Shown in pieces: positions 1-9,808 of a stretch of 64,000 bases of DNA; position 1 is the first letter of the stretch; each line of letters begins with the position of its first letter. The notes beneath the pieces are model-generated. The model was not told where the DNA came from, ran no database searches, and saw nothing but the letters and a program-made list of their open reading frames with translations. The translations under genes and the position numbers were made by a program. Origin of the DNA: BACL21 sp038141525 (GTDB lineage: Bacteria > Bacteroidota > Bacteroidia > Flavobacteriales > Flavobacteriaceae); assembly GCA_038141525.1 (NCBI GenBank), contig JAYQIF010000002.1, positions 186,001-250,000 of the forward strand, in the 5' to 3' direction.

Positions 1-129
1 AGCGGAAAGATCATGAGGCGTATTTTACGCAACATAGCACAAAATAATTTTGATGCTCTTGGCGATACCAGTACCCTACTGAACCCAGAAATTGTCCGTG
101 AGTTAATTCGGGTGATAGAAAAAAAGTAA
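1..129 (+). CDS. acs: Acetyl-CoA synthetase, C-terminal end (5' truncated by window edge)
   Basis: The first 42 codons read through to a TAA at 127-129. The peptide begins SGKIMRRILRNIA and continues with LGDTSTLLNPE, the hallmark C-terminus of AMP-forming acetate-CoA ligase. The lysine in SGKIMRR is the catalytic lysine that lysine acetylation inactivates in characterised homologues. The enzyme makes acetyl-CoA from acetate, ATP and CoA in the cytoplasm. Only the lid domain end is present, so nothing can be said about the rest of the gene. Identification rests on the motif and is firm despite the short length. Confidence 0.88.
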   Translation, partial: SGKIMRRILRNIAQNNFDALGDTSTLLNPEIVRELIRVIEKK

Positions 130-204
130 TAAAAGTGAATTAGGGTACGGTTTTTGTAAAGACAAAGCCATCACTGAATAAACCCTAATCATTAAGATTA
201 CTCA

Positions 205-2607
205 ATGCGTCAAGTTCTTTTTGTGCTGAGCCTATTGCTTTGCTCCCTTACATCGGCACAAACCTTAAATATTTTAGACAGCAAGTCACTCCAACCTATA
301 GTTCACGCAACGGTATTGGATACGATAACCGATCAATACACTTGGACCGATCTCGATGGAACAGCCCATCTAGACTCCTTTTCATCACAAGCCCACTTTT
401 TAATTCAAGCCCTTGGTTATACCCAAATAAAGATAGATTACCACGAATTGAAAGCTCAAGGTTTTGACCTCTTGCTCGATCCCATCAATACAGAGCTAGA
501 TCAAGTGGTCGTCTCCGCCACCAAGTGGCGACAACCCAAAGACAAGAGTCCCTTAAAAGTTATCGGGGTCAAATCTGCGGATATCGTACTACAAAATCCA
601 CAAACCGCTGCAGACCTACTGGGCAATTCCGGGGCCGTTTTCATTCAAAAAAGCCAGCAAGGTGGGGGAAGCCCAATGATTAGAGGGTTTGCAACCAATC
701 GGCTCATTTACACTGTGGATGGTGTGCGCATGAACACGGCCATTTTTCGCGGAGGCAATCTACACAACGTAATTTCTTTGGACGCCCTGGCCATGCAAAG
801 CGCTGAAGTACTGTTAGGTCCGGATGCTATTTTTTATGGCTCTGATGCCATTGGTGGGGTCATGAGCTTCGAGACATTAGGCCCAAAATATTCCAAAAGC
901 AAGGGGCTTTCTGTCTCGGCAAGCGGGCTTACGCGCGTCGCTTCAGCAAATTTCGAGCGTACCGCCCATGCGGACCTTCAGCTGGGTCATCAAAAATGGG
1001 CACTAACCTCGAGTTTCACACGAACTAATTTTGACGATTTGCGTCAGGGGACACGCGGCCCAACAGATTTTCTCAGGCCATTTTATGTAACGCATGTGGG
1101 CGGTCAAGATCTTATAAGGCCTAACTCAAATCCAAATCGTCAAGTACCTTCGGGCTACAACCAAAGTAATCTAATGCAAAAGGTGTTCTATCGTCCTAAT
1201 TCAAATTGGAATTTAAACCTAGCTTATCACCACTCTGAAACTTCGGCATACAGCCGATACGATCGTCAATTGCGAACAAAAGAGGGTTTACCTCAATATG
1301 GTCAGTGGGATTATGGTCCGCAGAAGTGGAGCATGAAGCAATTCAATGCCAATCATACGGCGCCTCAAGGGATTTTCTCGGAAATGACCTTTACCCTGGC
1401 ACAACAAAATTTTGAAGAAAGTCGTATCAGTAGAAATTTCAATGACCCTATTCAAGAAAATCGTACCGAAAATGTAGTCGCCTATTCGGCTAATCTTGAT
1501 TTGCGCAAAACACTGGGCAAAAAAGGTTCGCTTTTTTACGGCTTTGAATGGGTTTTGGATGAAGTAGAATCGACTGGAGTCGAAACCGATATCACCACAA
1601 ATACAAGTGCGCCTGGGCCCTCACGTTACCCTCAAGCAGATTGGCAGTCCTATGCCGCATATATATCATATCAACACCAATGGACCGCTGAATTAATGAC
1701 ACAGGCAGGGCTACGATATAATGGTATTGACCTTGAGGCAGAATTTGACACCAATTTTTATCCACTACCTTTTGAGCGGACGACACTCAATACCGGCGCA
1801 TTAACCGGCAGCCTCGGGTTTGTATTCAAACCGTCCTCACTTTGGAACTTTCGCGGCAATATAGCCACTGCATTTAGAGCCCCAAACGTCGACGACATGG
1901 GCAAAATCTTTGATTCTGAACCAGGAGCTGTGGTCGTTCCTAACCCAGATCTCGCCCCCGAATACGCCATAAGCTGGGATTTGGGAGTGGCGCACATGCT
2001 CAGTAAAAAATTAAAACTCGACTTTAGTGGTTATTTCACGCAGCTCGACAATGCGCTCACGCGGAGAGATTATGCCCTAAATGGAGCTACAGAAATTGTC
2101 TATGATGGGGTACTGAGTCGGGTTCAAGCCATTCAAAACGCTTCAGAAACCCAGGTCTATGGGATACACACTGGCTTTGAACTCAAACTGCCTTCGGGCT
2201 TCGAACTTACCTCTGACCTAAATTGGCAAAAAGGAACCGAAGAGATGGATGATGGGACCACAAGTCCAGCGCGCCATGCCGCACCCTGGTTTGGAGCAAC
2301 GCGCCTTTGGTTTCGCGCTCAAAACCTCATCGTTCAGGGCTACGCACAATACAGCGGAGGCTTTAGTCACGACCAATTGGCGGTAGAAGAACGATCTAAA
2401 ACCGAGATTTATGCACTCGATGCCAATGGCAATACGTATGCCCCAGCTTGGCAAACGCTGAATCTCAAAGCACAATATTCTCTCGATGAACATATCGACC
2501 TTATCGCCGGTATCGAAAACATCACCGATCAGCGCTACCGCACCTATAGTTCGGGGATTTCGGCTGCAGGGCGCAATCTAATATTGGCCTTACGCGCCCA
2601 AATTTAA
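205..2607 (+). CDS. TonB-dependent outer-membrane receptor, haem/haemoglobin-receptor-like
   Basis: This 800-residue protein has a signal peptide (MRQVLFVLSLLLCSLTSAQ). A carboxypeptidase-regulatory-like beta domain covers about residues 20-95. A plug domain covers about 100-225, with the segments QQGGGSPMIRGFATNR and DGVRMNTAIFRGGN. A 22-strand-type barrel ends in an aromatic-rich strand after NITDQRYRTYSSG. The plug segments are those of the haemoglobin/haem receptor subfamily, so haem or another iron chelate is the best guess for substrate. No SusD partner follows, which argues against a glycan role. The ATG at 205 gives the signal peptide directly. The specific ligand is an inference. Confidence 0.85.
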   Translation: MRQVLFVLSLLLCSLTSAQTLNILDSKSLQPIVHATVLDTITDQYTWTDLDGTAHLDSFSSQAHFLIQALGYTQIKIDYHELKAQGFDLLLDPINTELDQVVVSATKWRQPKDKSPLKVIGVKSADIVLQNPQTAADLLGNSGAVFIQKSQQGGGSPMIRGFATNRLIYTVDGVRMNTAIFRGGNLHNVISLDALAMQSAEVLLGPDAIFYGSDAIGGVMSFETLGPKYSKSKGLSVSASGLTRVASANFERTAHADLQLGHQKWALTSSFTRTNFDDLRQGTRGPTDFLRPFYVTHVGGQDLIRPNSNPNRQVPSGYNQSNLMQKVFYRPNSNWNLNLAYHHSETSAYSRYDRQLRTKEGLPQYGQWDYGPQKWSMKQFNANHTAPQGIFSEMTFTLAQQNFEESRISRNFNDPIQENRTENVVAYSANLDLRKTLGKKGSLFYGFEWVLDEVESTGVETDITTNTSAPGPSRYPQADWQSYAAYISYQHQWTAELMTQAGLRYNGIDLEAEFDTNFYPLPFERTTLNTGALTGSLGFVFKPSSLWNFRGNIATAFRAPNVDDMGKIFDSEPGAVVVPNPDLAPEYAISWDLGVAHMLSKKLKLDFSGYFTQLDNALTRRDYALNGATEIVYDGVLSRVQAIQNASETQVYGIHTGFELKLPSGFELTSDLNWQKGTEEMDDGTTSPARHAAPWFGATRLWFRAQNLIVQGYAQYSGGFSHDQLAVEERSKTEIYALDANGNTYAPAWQTLNLKAQYSLDEHIDLIAGIENITDQRYRTYSSGISAAGRNLILALRAQI

Positions 2608-2629
2608 TTGCATTGCTTAAATTGGTGTG

Positions 2630-4057
2630 ATGAAACAACTGATCACCTTAGCTCTTGGGCCTTTTTTGGCTGGCATAATCCTTGTGTTGCCCGAACCCAT
2701 ATTTGATCCCTTGATGGATAAAATTCTTGCGGCTTGTCTTTGGATGGTCGTTTGGTGGATTACCGAAGCGGTCTCCATTTCAATCACAGCCCTCATGCCT
2801 ATTGTTCTTTTTCCCTTACTTGGCATCAATGCTATTGGTCAGGTCACGGCTCATTATGCCAACCCCATTGTTTTTCTTTTTTTCGGTGGGTTTGTCATCG
2901 CTTTGGCACTCGAAAAAGTAGCCCTCCACAAGCGCATGGCCTTACATATTTTGCGCCTTACTGGGCCTCGAGCAAACGGAGTGATTTTTGGGTTCATGCT
3001 CGCCACCGCTCTGCTCTCGATGTGGATCTCTAATACCGCGAGCACAGTGGTCATGCTTCCTATGGCACTGTCGGTGTATCAACTTGTCAAAAAAAAGACC
3101 AAGACAAAAAAGAAAAAACTCAAACGATTTGCCTTGAGTCTTATGCTCGGGATCGCTGCCGCAGCCAATATTGGAGGTATGGCTACATTGATAGGCACAC
3201 CGCCAAATAGTGTGATGCTTGCCTTTTTGAATGAACAATACCAATTAGATATTGGATTTTTTCAATGGATGACCTTCGGCGTCCCTTTGTCGGCAATACT
3301 CCTTTTGGTGGCGTATTGGATCATTGTGCACCTGGCCTTTCCCAGCAAACTCGGCTTACTGAACAGTGCGCACGACATCATAGAGCATGAACTTCGCGCG
3401 CTGGGACGCATCGGGCCCAAAGAGCGGGCCGTATTGACCCTGTTTTTGATGACTGTTTTTGCGTGGGTGCTTCGAGGACAAATCAATCATTGGTGGCCTG
3501 ATCTGTCCTTAACCGACACCCATATTGCTATGCTCGGGGCTTTGGCCATGTTTGCCATACCGGTTCAAAAAGGGCCTAAACCTTGTGTCCTGCAGTGGGA
3601 CGATACCGCCAAGCTTCCTTGGGGAATTTTAATCCTTTTTGGTGGCGGACTCGCCTTAGCCAGCGCCTTGGCTCAAGGTGGCTTTATCGACGCTATTCAA
3701 GACTTTATACGCCATCAAGACCAATGGTCACCAGCTCTCATACTTGTAGCCCTAGTCACCTTAGTGTTATTTTTAACCGAGCTCATGAGCAATGTCGCTT
3801 TGATCACTGTATTTTTACCAGTAATTGCGGGCATTGCCTTAGGCCTAGAGGAACCTTTATTGTCTATGGTCATACCCGTGACCCTGGCCTCGAGTTGCGC
3901 TTTTATGTTGCCGATGGCCACTCCACCCAATGCCATAGTTTTTGCCAGCGGACATGTAAGCGTGGCTCAAATGGTCCGATCGGGATTTTGGCTGAATCTA
4001 ATGTCTCTGACCATAATTCTGTTGATTAGCTATTTCTTACTGCCATTAATTTTCTGA
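2630..4057 (+). CDS. SLC13/DASS-family sodium:carboxylate symporter
   Basis: This inner-membrane protein has about a dozen hydrophobic segments. It carries the two inverted-repeat signature hairpins of the divalent-anion:sodium symporter family: ISNTASTVVMLPMA in the first half and MSNVALITVFLPV in the second. Each is followed by a proline-rich loop (GTPPNSVML and ATPPNAIVF). Members take up succinate, malate, fumarate or sulfate with sodium. About 475 residues is normal. I start at the ATG at 2630; a GTG immediately before it (2627) is in frame. It lies just upstream of PEP carboxylase, which makes a C4-dicarboxylate substrate plausible, but specificity cannot be read from sequence. Confidence 0.83.
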   Translation: MKQLITLALGPFLAGIILVLPEPIFDPLMDKILAACLWMVVWWITEAVSISITALMPIVLFPLLGINAIGQVTAHYANPIVFLFFGGFVIALALEKVALHKRMALHILRLTGPRANGVIFGFMLATALLSMWISNTASTVVMLPMALSVYQLVKKKTKTKKKKLKRFALSLMLGIAAAANIGGMATLIGTPPNSVMLAFLNEQYQLDIGFFQWMTFGVPLSAILLLVAYWIIVHLAFPSKLGLLNSAHDIIEHELRALGRIGPKERAVLTLFLMTVFAWVLRGQINHWWPDLSLTDTHIAMLGALAMFAIPVQKGPKPCVLQWDDTAKLPWGILILFGGGLALASALAQGGFIDAIQDFIRHQDQWSPALILVALVTLVLFLTELMSNVALITVFLPVIAGIALGLEEPLLSMVIPVTLASSCAFMLPMATPPNAIVFASGHVSVAQMVRSGFWLNLMSLTIILLISYFLLPLIF

Positions 4058-4074
4058 AAACCTAATACTCTACG

Positions 4075-4082
4075 TAAATTTG
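4075..4082 (+). promoter_or_regulatory. Putative -7 promoter box of ppc
   Basis: TAAATTTG matches the Bacteroidota -7 consensus TAnnTTTG and ends 17 nt before the ppc ATG. I see no clear TTG -33 element at the usual distance, so this is a weak call. Confidence 0.35.
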
Positions 4083-4099
4083 GCCATCATTCCCGAGCT

Positions 4100-6667
4100 A
4101 TGAAACACACCAAAGAAGAACGATTTCAAAAACATGTGCTGAGTAAATATCAAATTTACAACAGCATCTTTATGACCTTACCCTTTGATTCCATCACAAA
4201 AACAGGGGTATTACTGCCGTTATTTGAACAGCTCTGTGTTTCAGGTTATGAACAAGGAAAAAACCCCTCTCAAATCGTAGCGGAACTTTTTGAGCAATAC
4301 CGCCCGGAGTTTGATAAGAAACAACAAATCGACTTATTGTTTAATTTCATTCAATATATCGAGCGTCAAGTCGTTCTTTTTGACGCCATAGAAGAAGCGA
4401 CCTTTTCGATCATCAATAACCTCGAAGGTAGAGGGACCTTGCGCAGCATCAAGGACGAAGCAAAAGAAAAAAATCAGCGAGAGGCCTTAAAAAACTACCT
4501 CAAGCGCTTTAAAGTACGTCCCGTACTCACAGCGCACCCCACTCAATTCTATCCAGGTTCTGTGCTGGGGATCATTACCGATTTGGCCAAAGCCATCGAA
4601 AAAAATCAGCTCGAGGATATAAAACTCCTTTTAGCACAATTAGGAAAAACACCCTTTTTCAAAAAATCGAAACCCAGTCCCTTTGATGAGGCAGTAAGCC
4701 TGATTTGGTATTTGGAGCATGTTTTTTACCAAGCGGCGCACAATATCTACCGTTTCACTAAAACACATATTTTTGACGGGGAGCCACTGCCCAATGAACT
4801 CATTAACCTCGGGTTTTGGCCAGGAGGAGATCGCGACGGTAACCCTTTTGTAACGGCAGAAATCACCCTTGAAGTGGCAGCTCGATTGCGCAGAACCCTA
4901 ATGAAAAATTATTATAAGGATGTGCGTAAAATGAGGCGCAGAATTACCTTCGATCAAGCCGAGCCTTTGGTGATCAAACTAGAACAAAAACTCGCCCAAG
5001 AGCTCAACCCAAATTTACCAATCGCCGGAGATCGCACAGAAGAGTTCTTACAGGATTTACGCGCTCTGAAAAACATTCTCGACAATCATCACGAAGGGCT
5101 TTTTGTTTCTTTAGTGGAGGAACTTATTGAAAAACTCGAGCTCTTTGGCTGTTATTTTGCTTCTTTGGACATCCGTCAAGATTCACGCATTCACACCAAA
5201 GCCATATTGGCCATAGCTCAAGCCTATCCCAATTTGATTCCCGAGGATTATGACTCTTTAAAGGCGGATCAAAAAGTACAATTACTCAGCAAACTGCACG
5301 ATGCAGTAGATCCCGATCAGGTTCAGGACGAAATGGGTAAGCAAACTTTGGCCTCCATCTATGCCATGAAACATATTCAGGCCAAAAACGGGGCCAAGGC
5401 TTGCGAACGCTACATTATCAGCAATAATGGCAGTGTAGTCAATGTCATGGAAGCTTTTGCCATGATACGTCTGTGCGATTGGAAAGAGCCCAATTGCGAT
5501 GTCATTCCTTTATTCGAGACCATTGATGACCTCAAAGAAGCAGAAAAGGTTATGGAGACCTTGTACAACAACCCCGAATACCAAAAACACCTCAAGCGAC
5601 GAGGCAATCGCCAATCGATAATGCTCGGATTTAGCGATGGGACCAAAGACGGTGGTTATCTTATGGCCAATTGGGCGATTTATCGCGCCAAAGAACGCTT
5701 GACCCAGGTGTCTCGAGCACATGGAGTTACGGCCCTGTTTTTTGATGGTCGGGGTGGCCCTCCAGCACGTGGTGGTGGAAAAACCCACCAATTCTATGCC
5801 TCGCTAGGCAACACCATAGAACACGAAGAGGTACAGCTCACGATACAAGGACAAACCATCAGTTCAAATTTCGGGACCCTTGATGCTTGTCAATACAATT
5901 TAGAACAACTCATCAGCTCGGGTATTGCCAATGAAATTTTTGCGCCAGAGCAGGCCAATATTGACCCAGATCAGCGTCTTGTTTTAGAACAACTGGCAGA
6001 ATTGAGTTACCAGGCCTATCAAGATTTTAAGCGTCATCCAAAGTTTGTGCCTTATTTAGAAAAAATCAGCACCCTTAAATATTATGCCAAAACCAATATC
6101 GGGAGTCGGCCGGCCAAGCGTGGCAATAGTGATAAATTGAATTTCAGCGATTTACGCGCCATTCCTTTTGTAGGGAGTTGGAGTCAACTCAAACAAAATG
6201 TCCCCGGATTTTACGGGGTAGGCATCGCCCTAGAAGCCCTAAAAGCTCAAGGTAAAATGACCGAACTACAAGAACTTTACAAAACCTCAGCATTTTTTAG
6301 AACCCTTCTGGAAAACAGTATGATGAGTTTGAGTAAAAGTTATTTTCCACTGACTCAGTACCTCAAAGACGACCCTGAATTTGGGGAATTTTGGCAGCTT
6401 ATTCATACAGAATACCTGCGTTCAAAAGAGTTATTATTAGAGGTATCGGGCTTAGAACAACTCATGGAGGAGGCAAGAGCGATGCGCGCCTCAATTAGTG
6501 TACGCGAGCGTATCGTTCTGCCACTTCTAACCATACAACAATATGCCCTACGCAGTATTCAGGATATTCAAAATCAGGGAGGAGACCACCCCGATTTAGC
6601 GGTGTATGAAAAAATGGTGACTCGATCGCTGTTTGGAAACATAAACGCGAGCCGAAATAGTGCCTAA
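4100..6667 (+). CDS. ppc: Phosphoenolpyruvate carboxylase (Bacteroidota-type variant)
   Basis: This cytoplasmic anaplerotic enzyme carboxylates PEP to oxaloacetate. At 855 residues it is near the family norm. It has the catalytic histidine in LTAHPTQ (H146), the GFWPGGDRDGNP substrate loop and the GRGG loop at 550-560 (FFDGRGGPPARGGG). Two departures are visible. The histidine that precedes GRGG in E. coli (His579) is an aspartate here (D549). The terminal RNTG motif is replaced by RNSA. The rest of the active site, including R551 and R557, is kept, so I expect an active enzyme; the changes may be typical of this lineage. The gene follows a probable dicarboxylate transporter on the same strand. 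Confidence 0.93.
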   Translation: MKHTKEERFQKHVLSKYQIYNSIFMTLPFDSITKTGVLLPLFEQLCVSGYEQGKNPSQIVAELFEQYRPEFDKKQQIDLLFNFIQYIERQVVLFDAIEEATFSIINNLEGRGTLRSIKDEAKEKNQREALKNYLKRFKVRPVLTAHPTQFYPGSVLGIITDLAKAIEKNQLEDIKLLLAQLGKTPFFKKSKPSPFDEAVSLIWYLEHVFYQAAHNIYRFTKTHIFDGEPLPNELINLGFWPGGDRDGNPFVTAEITLEVAARLRRTLMKNYYKDVRKMRRRITFDQAEPLVIKLEQKLAQELNPNLPIAGDRTEEFLQDLRALKNILDNHHEGLFVSLVEELIEKLELFGCYFASLDIRQDSRIHTKAILAIAQAYPNLIPEDYDSLKADQKVQLLSKLHDAVDPDQVQDEMGKQTLASIYAMKHIQAKNGAKACERYIISNNGSVVNVMEAFAMIRLCDWKEPNCDVIPLFETIDDLKEAEKVMETLYNNPEYQKHLKRRGNRQSIMLGFSDGTKDGGYLMANWAIYRAKERLTQVSRAHGVTALFFDGRGGPPARGGGKTHQFYASLGNTIEHEEVQLTIQGQTISSNFGTLDACQYNLEQLISSGIANEIFAPEQANIDPDQRLVLEQLAELSYQAYQDFKRHPKFVPYLEKISTLKYYAKTNIGSRPAKRGNSDKLNFSDLRAIPFVGSWSQLKQNVPGFYGVGIALEALKAQGKMTELQELYKTSAFFRTLLENSMMSLSKSYFPLTQYLKDDPEFGEFWQLIHTEYLRSKELLLEVSGLEQLMEEARAMRASISVRERIVLPLLTIQQYALRSIQDIQNQGGDHPDLAVYEKMVTRSLFGNINASRNSA

Positions 6668-6684
6668 TTTCTCAATTTTGAAGC

Positions 6685-7401
6685 CTATCCAAAGACTTGT
6701 CGATAAACCTCTATGGATTTAGGGCGCTTGAACCCTGTTGCGTGCCTTTGCATATAATCCATAAGCAAATCAAGCAGTACTCTTCTTTGTTGTGTGGTTG
6801 TTTTCCATTGGTCGAGCTGTCCAAAAGGTGTTTTGGCCAGAGTACACAAATCCTGAACAACGCTGCCCTGTCGTGTGCTGCCTGTGTCCTTGAGTTGAAA
6901 GACGCCTTCCTCGAGGTTAAAATACGGTAACTCTTGACCTTCAAAATCAGGATAACAGCCCAAAAATTGTTGCAGTTCTAAAACAATCTTCAAATGAAAA
7001 TTCATGGGCGTATCGGCACGATCCAAAGCGATGAGGGCATCACTTAAAAACGCGAACAATTCTGGGTTCGGTTCCTGCTCTTGAAGGGTCATTTTAAATA
7101 CTTCTGCAAGAAACAGCGCCATGGAACTTTTCACAATATCGCTGTGCAAATTTATATAATGGTTAACGACTTTAGCTTCGGTCAGACGCTCGAGTTGGCC
7201 TTTGTCTCGATGCATGGCCTGAATCTGTAATTGTGTTAACGGTTGAAACATAGCGGGACGAAATGCTCCCTTTCTAGATTTTTGTAACCCCCTAATCATA
7301 TAACTGCGCAAACCCGAGGAGGCTGTAAGCAGGTTCACAATAACGTCGGATTCTCCATAGCGCACCGTAGAGAGGACTATAGCTGGCGTGTCGACCCTCA
7401 T
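6685..7401 (-). CDS. recO: DNA repair protein RecO
   Basis: This 238-residue protein has an N-terminal OB-fold beginning with a TPAIVLSTVRYGESDVI segment, followed by a helical domain ending KSIEVYRQVFG. RecO loads RecA onto SSB-coated DNA together with RecR in the RecF recombination pathway. The conserved zinc cysteines found in some RecO proteins are not present. The ATG overlaps the stop codon of the upstream porZ gene as TGATG, so the two are probably co-translated. recO next to porZ is a known arrangement in this phylum. It converges with ppc with only 17 nt between the stop codons. Confidence 0.92.
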   Translation of the reverse strand: MRVDTPAIVLSTVRYGESDVIVNLLTASSGLRSYMIRGLQKSRKGAFRPAMFQPLTQLQIQAMHRDKGQLERLTEAKVVNHYINLHSDIVKSSMALFLAEVFKMTLQEQEPNPELFAFLSDALIALDRADTPMNFHLKIVLELQQFLGCYPDFEGQELPYFNLEEGVFQLKDTGSTRQGSVVQDLCTLAKTPFGQLDQWKTTTQQRRVLLDLLMDYMQRHATGFKRPKSIEVYRQVFG

Positions 7402-9680
7402 CAGCGAACGATCATGATTTTTAGGACTTTTGTTTCAATAGCATCTTCTGAATTAATCAAGACCAAATAAACCCCCGAAGCGACTTTGTGACGACCAAAG
7501 GCCCGTGTATCCCATAGGACACTTCCTCCTTGACTTTTTGTCTCAAACACTAAATTCCCCTCGATATCGGTTATTTTTACATTGGCTCCGGCCGTGAGTC
7601 CATCTATGGTTACCTGTCCCTGAAAGCCCGGACGCACCGGATTGGGATATGCATAGGCGCCTGCTAAATTATCTTGTGGATCTGTGGCAGAGCCTTCAAA
7701 AGCGACAAGTCCCTTAGTCGTGGCAAAATAAACGCGCCCCGTCGCGCCATCGATGGCGATGTCTTGCACATTATCGGCCGGTAAGGGTGAATTTTCTTTG
7801 GTAAACCTAAGCAGGGTCTCTTGTCCGTTAGCCGAGAGGTAGAACACCCCTGAGGTGGCTGTGGCAATCCACTTATTGTTAGATCCATCTACTTCAATAT
7901 CCGTCACTGATTGTTGAAATAACAATTCCTGCGCTACCCCCTCTTCCAAGATAATGATGGGCTGAGCCTCGACATTGTTACCGCTTTGAAAAAATCCTGT
8001 GGTATTGTAAAGCACTCGTAACCCCTCTCGGGTTCCGATCCACAAACGGTTGTTTTTATCAAAAGCAAGACTGCGCACATCTGTCGACGGCAAATTGCCA
8101 TTACCGGCCCCTTCAGTAATTCGATAAAAATTGCTGCCGTTTGGATTAAACCCAATAAGACCGTTTTCTGCAGAACCGAAAAACACATAGCCTTCGCGAC
8201 TCACCTTAACATCGGTCAAAGCCAATTCGTCCTCAGCGTTAATGATTCCCGACAAATCAATTTTCCCAATTTGACCCGAAGGGCTCAAACGCAAAAGTCC
8301 TTGGTCAATTTTTGATTGAACAAACCACAAATTATTGTCTCGATCAAAATCTGACCCATAAATCCTAAGACCAGCAGCAGGATTTTCGGACGGAATAGTC
8401 AAGCTACTGTTGCTCTGGTCATAAAGTATTTCCGGTGTCCCTTCTGTGAGTTTTAACAGACCAAATTGAAAGGAAGAGGCAAAGACCTGTTTGGGGTCCA
8501 TGGGGTTGATCTTCATATGGACAATATCACTGGCCCCAAAAAGTTCTGAAGCAGGAATATTGTGCCAACTGTCATTTTGAAATTGACTCAGCCCCCTGTA
8601 GCTCAAAGGATATGGGTTAAAGCTTACTGTGACCTCTCCAAAACCCACCCACAGCTGTCCTTCAGAGGCGTCAATAGAAAATGGATTGTTGAACAAGGGG
8701 CCTTGTGGACCAATCGAAGTCCAACCAAATTGGCCATTGGCTTGCTCGAGCAGTCCATTGGCGTCTGTTCCTGCAAATATTTGATTTGCAAAACCGAAAC
8801 CCACAGAAAATTTATCTTCTAGGTCTGCCGGCAATTCTAAAATATTCAGCGGGGTGAAATCTGCCCCATAAGTGTTTACACTCGATTCTGTTGTGATGGT
8901 CAAAACACTGCCGTTGACCCTCATATCCACTATGGGGTCGGATCCAAAATCTGCCATAATTTGTGCTGGCTCCGGCACCAGGCGTAAGACTCTTTGATTT
9001 GTTCGCGCAAAATAGACCGCGTCATTTAAGGTCTGAATAGCGACAATACCTCCACCCGTCACCGTCTCCCAAGAGGCGTAATCAATTAGGTCTGGTCCGT
9101 CAAGTAACGCTTTTTTAATGCCGTTCTGCCCTGTTGCGGCATAGATGTAAGGGGGGAGAATTGTGGTTTGATTCACTGCAATCGTACTGCCTAATTCGCC
9201 GATATAATAGGTGTCTCCGAACTCCATTAGAGACAAATCAAAAACAGAAATCCCAAAATCAGTGGCGACATAAATATTGCCCTGATACTCATAAAAGTGA
9301 TTGATTGATTTGATGTTTGGCGGAATACTGGGCTTGTCCAATATCGCCACAATTTGAATCACATCATCTTGTCCTTGCGGCACTAATTCTATCAGGCCAT
9401 TGTCATGACCAATCAGTAATACTTGAAATTGATCGCTGTAATGAATTTGAGTAATGGATTCTCCAGAAAGGCCATCAATTGTGGTAATTGTGCTGAGCGA
9501 CTCATCCCATATATCATAGGTGTAGACAGCATTTTCTGCGGCAACATAAACCTTGTTGTCCGCATAGGCGACATCCTTAATGTTGTTGTATGAAAAAAAA
9601 CCAGCCCATCGATCTGTCTCAGACTGGGCCATAACCATAAGTGTCCCAAAAAAACTTAATATCAGTAGATAAAATCTCAT
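7401..9680 (-). CDS. porZ: PorZ-like type IX secretion protein (beta-propellers plus C-terminal sorting domain)
   Basis: I take the ATG at 9680, which gives a clean signal peptide (MRFYLLILSFFGTLMVMAQ) and 759 residues; an upstream in-frame ATG at 9737 would bury it. The body is made of repeated propeller blades with recurring GLIELV, GLLKL and NRLWIGTREGLRV strands. The last 85 residues form an Ig-like type A sorting domain (YPNPVRPGFQG through VLKIMIVR). PorZ is part of the surface complex that attaches cargo to anionic lipopolysaccharide after type IX secretion. Adjacency to recO supports the assignment. Other two-component-propeller proteins look similar, so PorZ is likely rather than certain. 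Confidence 0.8.
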   Translation of the reverse strand: MRFYLLILSFFGTLMVMAQSETDRWAGFFSYNNIKDVAYADNKVYVAAENAVYTYDIWDESLSTITTIDGLSGESITQIHYSDQFQVLLIGHDNGLIELVPQGQDDVIQIVAILDKPSIPPNIKSINHFYEYQGNIYVATDFGISVFDLSLMEFGDTYYIGELGSTIAVNQTTILPPYIYAATGQNGIKKALLDGPDLIDYASWETVTGGGIVAIQTLNDAVYFARTNQRVLRLVPEPAQIMADFGSDPIVDMRVNGSVLTITTESSVNTYGADFTPLNILELPADLEDKFSVGFGFANQIFAGTDANGLLEQANGQFGWTSIGPQGPLFNNPFSIDASEGQLWVGFGEVTVSFNPYPLSYRGLSQFQNDSWHNIPASELFGASDIVHMKINPMDPKQVFASSFQFGLLKLTEGTPEILYDQSNSSLTIPSENPAAGLRIYGSDFDRDNNLWFVQSKIDQGLLRLSPSGQIGKIDLSGIINAEDELALTDVKVSREGYVFFGSAENGLIGFNPNGSNFYRITEGAGNGNLPSTDVRSLAFDKNNRLWIGTREGLRVLYNTTGFFQSGNNVEAQPIIILEEGVAQELLFQQSVTDIEVDGSNNKWIATATSGVFYLSANGQETLLRFTKENSPLPADNVQDIAIDGATGRVYFATTKGLVAFEGSATDPQDNLAGAYAYPNPVRPGFQGQVTIDGLTAGANVKITDIEGNLVFETKSQGGSVLWDTRAFGRHKVASGVYLVLINSEDAIETKVLKIMIVR

Positions 9681-9758
9681 TCTGCTGTACTCGCCCTTTA
9701 AACCTCGAAAATTACTATTTATTGTAGAAACCCCCATGATTAATGGAGGCTTTCATTC

Positions 9759-9787
9759 AAAAAAAAAGCCCCTATCAGGGGCCTTTT
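9759..9787 (-). terminator. Rho-independent terminator after gdhA
   Basis: On the minus strand a GCCCCT/AGGGGC stem (9768-9773 with 9777-9782, loop of 3) is followed by a run of nine T. It lies 22-50 nt past the gdhA stop codon. Confidence 0.85.
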
Positions 9788-9808
9788 ATCGGAAAAAATA
9801 TGAAGTAA

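Noticed and set aside
9680..9737. Upstream start for porZ
   Set aside because: It would place 19 polar residues before a clean signal peptide; the ATG at 9680 fits an exported protein.
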